DNA of 10,840 bases, from the NCBI GenBank assembly GCA_966249405.1, contig CBINDO010000285.1, positions 1-10,840 on the forward strand, written 5' to 3'. The stretch comes from SZUA-265 sp966249405. Its GTDB lineage: Bacteria; Myxococcota_A; Polyangia; Polyangiales; Polyangiaceae. Of this stretch, positions 6,273 through 10,840 are shown one piece after another (position 1 is the first letter of the stretch; each line of letters starts with the position of its first letter). The notes under the pieces are model-generated. The model saw nothing but the letters and a program-made list of their open reading frames with translations. It made no database searches and was not told where the DNA came from. The position numbers were made by a program, and so were the translations under genes.

Positions 6273-7637
6273 CTACGCCAGCAATTCGTCCAGCCCTCGC
6301 GTCGCCGTGCCAATCAAGCGATCGACACCCAACACGTTGGCGACGGTCGTCAGCAGTTCGCCGTTGTAGTTGTTGTTGCACTGGATGTATTGGCCGCTGC
6401 GGAGCCGACCGTAGGGGTTGCCTGCCAAGATGTAGGGCAGGTCGGAAAAGGAACCACTTTTGCCTTCGCTGAACTGGTTCGTCCACAGCACCACGGTTTT
6501 GTCCAACAGGCCATGTGCGTCGAACTGACGGAGGCCATGTGCGAACGTCTCCATCCGCAAGCGATCGATTTCTACGTGAGCCTGCACGGCGAGCGGATCA
6601 TCGCCGGCCGAACCGTCATTCTGAATCTCGTGACTGATGTGATGGAACGACCAACCGCGAGCATTGGAGGGCACGTCGTAGTGCGTCTGGTCCAAGCCAT
6701 CGCCGCTTTGGAGAGTGGCCACGTGGTTGAGGTTGCACGCGAAGGCCAAAGCCGCCAACTCGAGCTGAAGCTTCGATACGACTTCGACCATGCCGTCGCG
6801 CTTGTAGGTGTCCTGGGTCGTGGCAATGCCGTCCACGTCCACCAGATCGAGCGAACACGTCGAGACGGCGGACTCGGCCAACGTTTGTTCGATGTTGCGC
6901 AGCGCCGTGAGGTGTTGCTCCAAACGTTGGCTGTCCCGCTGACTGATGTTGGCGCGCCCCTGGAAACTCAGGAGTTCGTCTCGCGCGAGGTCGATGGCGC
7001 TTTGGCGTCGGACGAGCACCGCGGACGCCAAGGTTCCCGTCGAGTCCGCTCCTACGCCGCCCACGAGTGCAGCGTAGACGGCGAAGGGGCTACCTTCCGC
7101 TGGTCGTGGGTTACCTTCTGCCGTCCACGACAGTGACTCGTTGATGTATCCTGCTTTGACGCCCGAGTACAACGTCAGCGGCTCCGTACCAGCCGGGTTG
7201 AGCAGAGGCGCTAGGATGACGTCGATTGACGCCGCCGTCGAGTTGGCGAGCGGGGTCTTGACCGGCGTGGCGTAAGGCGCGCCAGTGAGCATTTGCGGAC
7301 CGGATTGGCCGTGCGTCTCCGCGGTGTTTCTCATCGGGTACTGAAGACCGCGCAGGAGCAACAAGCGGTCCGCGAAGTCACCGAGGAGGCCCGTAGCGCC
7401 GAGCTCCGTGCCCAAGTTGGTCAAAGCGCCGAGCTGCGCAGGCCAGAAATTCTCGACGACGATGCCGTTGCCGGTGCCCATGAACAACGCGAACACTGGG
7501 TTCTCGTCTTGGGCCCACGCCGAACGGTCGGGAGCTCCCTCCAAAAACGGTAATCCAATGCCGATACCTCCGAGGCCGTACAGAAATGCGCGTCGATTGA
7601 GGCGACGGGGGCCGGAACCATTTCGCAATCCATTCAT
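6273..7637 (-). CDS. HXXSHH (DUF1552) family protein, Tat-exported, copy B
   Basis: This is a 454-aa paralogue of the gene at 3018-4379, collinear over its whole length. The Tat signal is Arg15-Arg16-Ala-Phe-Leu with a Gly-rich hydrophobic core and probable cleavage at AWA/Q after residue 42. The HXXSHH motif reads HHISHE at 332-337, so the last His is Glu here and Gln in copy A. The C-terminal LLDKTVVLWTNQFSEGKSG...LPYILAGN is close to copy A. Near-identical blocks include FDAHGLLDK, NPYGRLRSGQ and NYNGELLTTVAN. The ATG at 7637 overlaps the upstream PSD stop (ATGA), with AGGAG at 7645-7649 seven bases before it. The most divergent part is around residues 100-130 and 190-205. The function is unknown; export through Tat suggests a cofactor or folding before transport, and the coupled PSD protein is the likely partner. 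Confidence 0.95.
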   Translation of the reverse strand: MNGLRNGSGPRRLNRRAFLYGLGGIGIGLPFLEGAPDRSAWAQDENPVFALFMGTGNGIVVENFWPAQLGALTNLGTELGATGLLGDFADRLLLLRGLQYPMRNTAETHGQSGPQMLTGAPYATPVKTPLANSTAASIDVILAPLLNPAGTEPLTLYSGVKAGYINESLSWTAEGNPRPAEGSPFAVYAALVGGVGADSTGTLASAVLVRRQSAIDLARDELLSFQGRANISQRDSQRLEQHLTALRNIEQTLAESAVSTCSLDLVDVDGIATTQDTYKRDGMVEVVSKLQLELAALAFACNLNHVATLQSGDGLDQTHYDVPSNARGWSFHHISHEIQNDGSAGDDPLAVQAHVEIDRLRMETFAHGLRQFDAHGLLDKTVVLWTNQFSEGKSGSFSDLPYILAGNPYGRLRSGQYIQCNNNYNGELLTTVANVLGVDRLIGTATRGLDELLA

Positions 7638-9400
7638 TGGGGAACTCCTGCCGAGCGAAATGTTTCACCGGTTACGAGCGCGGTGACGAGTTTGGCCAAC
7701 GATTGATTTTGCTCGTGGCTGAGCGCTCCCAAGTCTTCGACGAGAGGTGTGTCCGGAGCGCTCAGTTCGCGGCCGAGGGAGAACTCGGTGAGGTGTAGGG
7801 CGTAGCAGTCGTGGGCCCTCTGGCTCTCGGCCAAGAGCGCCATCAACTCCGTCGAATCTCTGAACGTGACATCGCGCGCCAGCGGATAAACGCCCGTCGT
7901 GTCGACCGGCAAGCCGTTGTCTTCGTTCCGTTCGCGTCCCAAGCCATCGAAGTTTTCGAACGCAAACCCGTACGGATCCATCGAAGCGTGACAATCGGCG
8001 CAGTCGGGCCCAGCCACCATCTGACTCGAGCGCTCGCGATTGGTCAGTCCGGGCTCTGGTAAGGGAGGCGTCGGCGAGACGGTTGGCGGTGGCACCATGG
8101 TTTGACAGAGCAGGTTTTTGGCGATCATTGCCCCACGGCGGAACGCATTGGGCGTCTCGTTGAGAGAGTCGAGCATCAGGAACGGCAACTGCGCGAACAT
8201 GCCGCGTCGTGAGTCAGGGAGCAAGACTTGCTCGAACTCCGTAGTCGGCGCCGCCAGGTCGTAAAATCCTGCGAGGTCGGCGTCGACGAACGCCGCGTCG
8301 GAAGTGAGCAGCTCTCGAAGTCCCGTCCCTTCCCGAAATTGGTGGCTGAAGAACAACTGCACCGATTTCGAGAGGCTGGCGCCTAGCGTGGTCGGCAACG
8401 CGAAAGACTCGGCGAATTGGACTTCCGGCAGTCCCCGCAGCTGAAACGTCTCTTCGTGGAAGCGCGCGAACACCTGCGCGGCTTCCGGCGTGGCCAAGAG
8501 CTCTTCGACGATTTCCGTCACTCCGTCGCGGGTGTCGAGTTTGCCGGCGGCCGCCGCGTCGAGCAGTGCATCCGTTGGGGTGACGTCCGTCAACAACAAC
8601 GCCAAACGCGTCGCGAGCTCGTAGCCGTCGAGTTGGGCTTCGCTGTGAGCCACCCGATACAGGAAGGTCGGCGCTTGGAGCCAAACCTCGATCAGCATGC
8701 GCGCACCGGCTGCGAACGCGGTTTCACCTGGTGCGGCCAAACTTGCACCCGTGTCGAACAGGTCGAGGTACGTCGCCGTCTCCTCCGCCGACAGTGGCCG
8801 ACGGTAGAAGCGCCGACCCACTTCGGCGATGAACGTCTCGGGTTGGCTCGACGTGGACACGCGACCCAAGGCCACGGCGTCGACGGTGGCTCGCGCTGCA
8901 ATGTCGGCAGCGGCCGCCTGATACGCGGCGAGCAATTCATCTGCAACCAGCAAGCGCTGTTCGTTGTTGGAGTACCGCGACGGAGACAGCGAATCGGCGG
9001 GCAGGCTCTCGGAATGACCGGTTGGTGACTCCAGCCTCAAGTTGGCAACGACGCTGTTTTCCCATTGCAGATGCGTGAGACGCACGTAGTCCGAATAGAT
9101 GGGCGTGCCGTCTAAAACCAACTCCCACTCCGTCTCCGTGGGCTCCGTCGTGGCAGCACTCGTGCTTGCCGCTGCGGCGTCGAACTCGGAGTCTCCCGTC
9201 ACCAGGCCCTGACTGTCGGGAGCCGTGCGCGGTTCGGAGACCTCCGACGTCGCGACCCCAGCGTCCGGGTCCGGCGCGTTGGTTTCACGGCTGACTGAGT
9301 AGACGAGCGATGCTTCGCCGCAACTCGGAGCCGCTCCCGTGAGGAGCAGCAGCACCCCCGCGGCGCGACTCGAGCGCGCTTTTTTCCACCGATTCACCAC
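7634..9400 (-). CDS. PSD/PSCyt3 (DUF1592/DUF1588) cytochrome-like lipoprotein, copy B
   Basis: This 588-aa paralogue of the gene at 4376-6139 has the same domain order: PSD3 (about 100-168; YSDYVRLTHLQWENSVV), PSD5 (about 188-248; FIAEVGRRFYRRPL), PSD4 (about 258-385), PSCyt3 (about 396-500) and PSD2 (about 512-582). The haem-c site is CADCH at 467-471, followed by DPYGFAFENFDGLGR. Start: GGAGG at 9410-9406 is followed by two consecutive GTG codons (9400 and 9397); I chose the first, spacing five, though the second aligns with copy A. The N-terminus has KK/R charges, a Leu/Val/Ala core and Cys27 in APSC, a weak lipobox. A Ser/Thr/Ala/Glu linker follows to about residue 95 and shares almost nothing with the Asp-rich linker of copy A, whereas the domains are about two thirds identical by eye. 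The frame stays open to 9580, but without a signal peptide. Confidence 0.95.
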   Translation of the reverse strand: MVNRWKKARSSRAAGVLLLLTGAAPSCGEASLVYSVSRETNAPDPDAGVATSEVSEPRTAPDSQGLVTGDSEFDAAAASTSAATTEPTETEWELVLDGTPIYSDYVRLTHLQWENSVVANLRLESPTGHSESLPADSLSPSRYSNNEQRLLVADELLAAYQAAAADIAARATVDAVALGRVSTSSQPETFIAEVGRRFYRRPLSAEETATYLDLFDTGASLAAPGETAFAAGARMLIEVWLQAPTFLYRVAHSEAQLDGYELATRLALLLTDVTPTDALLDAAAAGKLDTRDGVTEIVEELLATPEAAQVFARFHEETFQLRGLPEVQFAESFALPTTLGASLSKSVQLFFSHQFREGTGLRELLTSDAAFVDADLAGFYDLAAPTTEFEQVLLPDSRRGMFAQLPFLMLDSLNETPNAFRRGAMIAKNLLCQTMVPPPTVSPTPPLPEPGLTNRERSSQMVAGPDCADCHASMDPYGFAFENFDGLGRERNEDNGLPVDTTGVYPLARDVTFRDSTELMALLAESQRAHDCYALHLTEFSLGRELSAPDTPLVEDLGALSHEQNQSLAKLVTALVTGETFRSAGVPQ

Positions 9401-9629
9401 CTGAGCCTCCGCGGTTGCATCGATGGTTAATGCCCGCAACGCTGGCTCCGCGCCAACAAATCGCCACTCGACTGCGCGCGCGACAGTGTCGGTGAGAGGT
9501 TCGGCCCACCCGGTTACCTGAAGAATAATCGTGCCGAACGTCGAGGAGCGGACATAGATGGTGCGCGGGCATGCTCCCAACCTGGAAAGAGGGCGTTACG
9601 TTGGCCGCCCCAGGTCTTGGTCACCGCAC
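9401..9629 (-). other. Intergenic leader upstream of PSD copy B
   Basis: This 229-bp gap lies between the CBM9-like lipoprotein gene and PSD copy B. Its half nearest the PSD start shares short blocks with the leader of copy A (around 9456-9465 and 9489-9501). The outer half (about 9510-9629) has no counterpart. This is the largest gap in the minus-strand array and the likeliest place for a promoter of the duplicated pairs, but I see no convincing -35/-10 pair and no hairpin-plus-U-tract terminator for the lipoprotein gene. Confidence 0.35.
9406..9410 (-). promoter_or_regulatory. Ribosome binding site of PSD copy B
   Basis: GGAGG on the minus strand is followed by CTCAG and then GTG GTG. Spacing is five bases to the first GTG and eight to the second, so either can start translation. 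The element parallels GGAGGT at 6145-6150. Confidence 0.65.
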
Positions 9630-10835
9630 TCACTCCAACGTCGCATGACACCACGTGCGGTCGTCGCAACCGGGGTGCGTGGTGCCGCCACACGGCGTGT
9701 CCCCGGTGACCGGGTTGTTCGCGAGCAGCCCTTCGAGCTCCAACCCGGAGTCGGGGGTGTCGGACGCGCCGACGACGAGGTTCAGTGAGACACGATCGCC
9801 CGCCCCCAGCGCGCCGGTCGGAGCGACCCATGGCCAAGCCAGCTCCACGTCGTAACCATCGTCGGTGGTGCGGGCCGCGTAGGCGACGTCACTGAACGTA
9901 GCCGCGACGCAAGCGTAACAAGGCTCGTACACCTCGATGGCGCGCGAAGGTTGCCCGCTCGCGGGCGGCACGATCACCAGGTGCGTCGCGCCGCCGTCTT
10001 CGGTACCGCTGTATTCGCCGGTCAACAGGTCCGTCGGGGCCATGAAAAACTGAACGTTGTCACCTTGCCAATAATACTCGAGGATCTCGCCTCGATACGT
10101 CTGTACGGCGAGGTCCGTGACCTGGACGTGAGCAACCAACGAAGTTGGGGTCCATGCCATGCGAACCGTGACCTCCGTGGGTAAACTCGCGGAGTACGAG
10201 GGGTTGACGACCGGAGCTTCACGAAGGGCGTAGGTTATCGCAGGCACGCCACTGAAATCGGCGTCGTCACCGTCGACCACCTGCGTGCCCGTGAAGCGGG
10301 GTAGGGTGGGCAACAATGGGCACTCGTGTCCGAGGGCCGCCACGCATTGTCCTGCCGAGCAACGCAAAGGCTCTTCACACGCCGCGAGCGGCCGCCAAAT
10401 GTGGTCCGCGTCGCAGATTTCCGGGCTGCCCTCTTCGTCACAGCGCAATGTGTTTGCCTCGCACACGCCATCGTTGGGTTCACCGGCATCCGCTCCCGCG
10501 TCCCCTGCCGGGAGGGCGTTACCCGTGGGGACGTCGTCCGATTCAGCGGGGTTCGTCGAGTCGTGAGCGGGGGAGGGGCTGGTTACCGACGAGCTGCCGT
10601 GGCCGTCTCCGGGGGACGAGTCTGGTTGCGAGTTAGTGCTCGACTCGCCGGTGAGCGAAACCGCGGCGTCTGCCCGGTCACGCGTGGGCACCGAGGCGTC
10701 GTTGGCGGCCGTGGCGGCGTCTGCCAGAGGTGAGACGGCGGCGTCACTGGCGGGCTCGGGGGTTTGTTCGTCCGCTTCACAGGCAATCACGAAGAGCCAG
10801 AGGATCGCTAACGGCGCACGGGAGAAGCAAAGCAC
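9630..10835 (-). CDS. Cys-rich CBM9-like lipoprotein (start may lie just outside window)
   Basis: The product is 401 aa from a GTG at 10835. It begins with a short signal peptide ending in the lipobox VIAC (Cys19), then a low-complexity linker rich in Ala, Asp, Ser, Thr and Pro to about residue 122. Residues 125-164 form a small module with six Cys (125, 132, 141, 153, 159, 164), a pattern familiar from myxobacterial surface proteins (from memory). From about 185 the sequence resembles CBM9-like modules: VTVRMAWTPTSLVAHVQVTD, then YWQGDNVQFFM, and near the end DDGYDVELAWPW. Further Cys pairs (306/309 and 382/390/396) suggest disulfides, fitting an exported protein. CBM9 modules bind sugar chain ends, so a glycan ligand is likely but unproven. 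Only five bases precede the GTG, so a longer N-terminus beyond the window cannot be excluded. It is the first minus-strand gene visible and lies 229 bp upstream of PSD copy B. Confidence 0.85.
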   Translation of the reverse strand: MLCFSRAPLAILWLFVIACEADEQTPEPASDAAVSPLADAATAANDASVPTRDRADAAVSLTGESSTNSQPDSSPGDGHGSSSVTSPSPAHDSTNPAESDDVPTGNALPAGDAGADAGEPNDGVCEANTLRCDEEGSPEICDADHIWRPLAACEEPLRCSAGQCVAALGHECPLLPTLPRFTGTQVVDGDDADFSGVPAITYALREAPVVNPSYSASLPTEVTVRMAWTPTSLVAHVQVTDLAVQTYRGEILEYYWQGDNVQFFMAPTDLLTGEYSGTEDGGATHLVIVPPASGQPSRAIEVYEPCYACVAATFSDVAYAARTTDDGYDVELAWPWVAPTGALGAGDRVSLNLVVGASDTPDSGLELEGLLANNPVTGDTPCGGTTHPGCDDRTWCHATLE

Positions 10836-10840
10836 TCCGC

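Larger units (their letters stand above)
6273..9506 (-). repeat. Tandem duplication, unit B (leader + PSD + HXXSHH)
   Basis: This is the second unit of the direct repeat, in the same orientation and directly upstream of unit A in transcription order. The ATGA gene overlap and the GGAGG-GTG start are kept. The leader homology fades beyond about 9506, which marks the approximate far edge of the duplicated segment. Confidence 0.85.

Noticed and set aside
6140..6313. N-terminal extension of PSD copy A to 6313
   Set aside because: The extension is rich in Arg, Trp and Thr without a signal sequence and overlaps the end of HXXSHH copy B; a strong GGAGGT and lipoprotein signal mark the start at 6139.
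6255..7136. Plus-strand 293-codon open frame
   Set aside because: It lies antisense to HXXSHH copy B, which has full-length family motifs; long open frames opposite genes are expected at this G/C content. The same holds for the 236-codon frame at 4535-5245 and the 203-codon frame at 8417-9028.
9522..9535. Possible sigma-54 promoter (CGGCACG-ATTA-TTCT on the minus strand)
   Set aside because: The -24 part is near consensus but the -12 part has CT where GC is required, so it does not pass as a sigma-54 site.
9401..9580. N-terminal extension of PSD copy B to 9580
   Set aside because: No ribosome binding site or export signal at the distant start, while GGAGG plus GTG GTG at 9400 is followed at once by a signal peptide.

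Overview
The window reads as chromosomal DNA from a high-GC delta-type bacterium, most likely Myxococcota. The basis is strong G/C bias at codon third positions, lipoproteins with long Asp/Ala/Ser/Thr-rich linkers after the lipid-modified Cys, a Cys-rich module typical of myxobacterial lipoproteins, and paired PSD/PSCyt3 (DUF1592/DUF1588) plus HXXSHH (DUF1552) genes. Planctomycetes also carry such pairs, so the assignment is an inference.

Left end (1-2187, + strand): the RNA-repair pair rtcB-rtcA. rtcB enters from outside the window; comparison with the E. coli protein shows only about 21 N-terminal residues are missing. rtcA follows after 6 bases with a GTG start. Just downstream (about 2227-2310) is a compact set of hairpins, one of which matches a tRNA T-arm exactly in stem length, loop length and conserved loop bases. 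It could be a tRNA-like or Y-RNA-like non-coding RNA next to an RNA-repair operon.

Rest of the window (2350-10835, - strand): six genes in one direction, convergent with rtcBA. In transcription order they are: a Cys-rich, CBM9-like lipoprotein; PSD/PSCyt3 lipoprotein copy B; Tat-exported HXXSHH protein copy B; PSD/PSCyt3 copy A; HXXSHH copy A; and an unrecognised 170-residue protein. The two PSD/HXXSHH pairs form a tandem duplication of about 3.26 kb. Each pair keeps the same four-base ATGA overlap, the same GGAGG-GTG start arrangement and a recognisably related 5' leader.

How the genes may work together: every minus-strand product except the last carries an export signal (three lipoproteins, two Tat substrates). 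The PSD proteins each carry one CXXCH haem-c site. The HXXSHH proteins look like distant members of the alkaline-phosphatase-like fold, and the CBM9-like protein should bind a ligand, probably a glycan. A cell-surface system that binds and processes a polymer is a reasonable inference, but no substrate can be read from the sequence. Both HXXSHH copies lack the last His of the family motif. No insertion sequence, CRISPR array, canonical tRNA or rRNA was seen.
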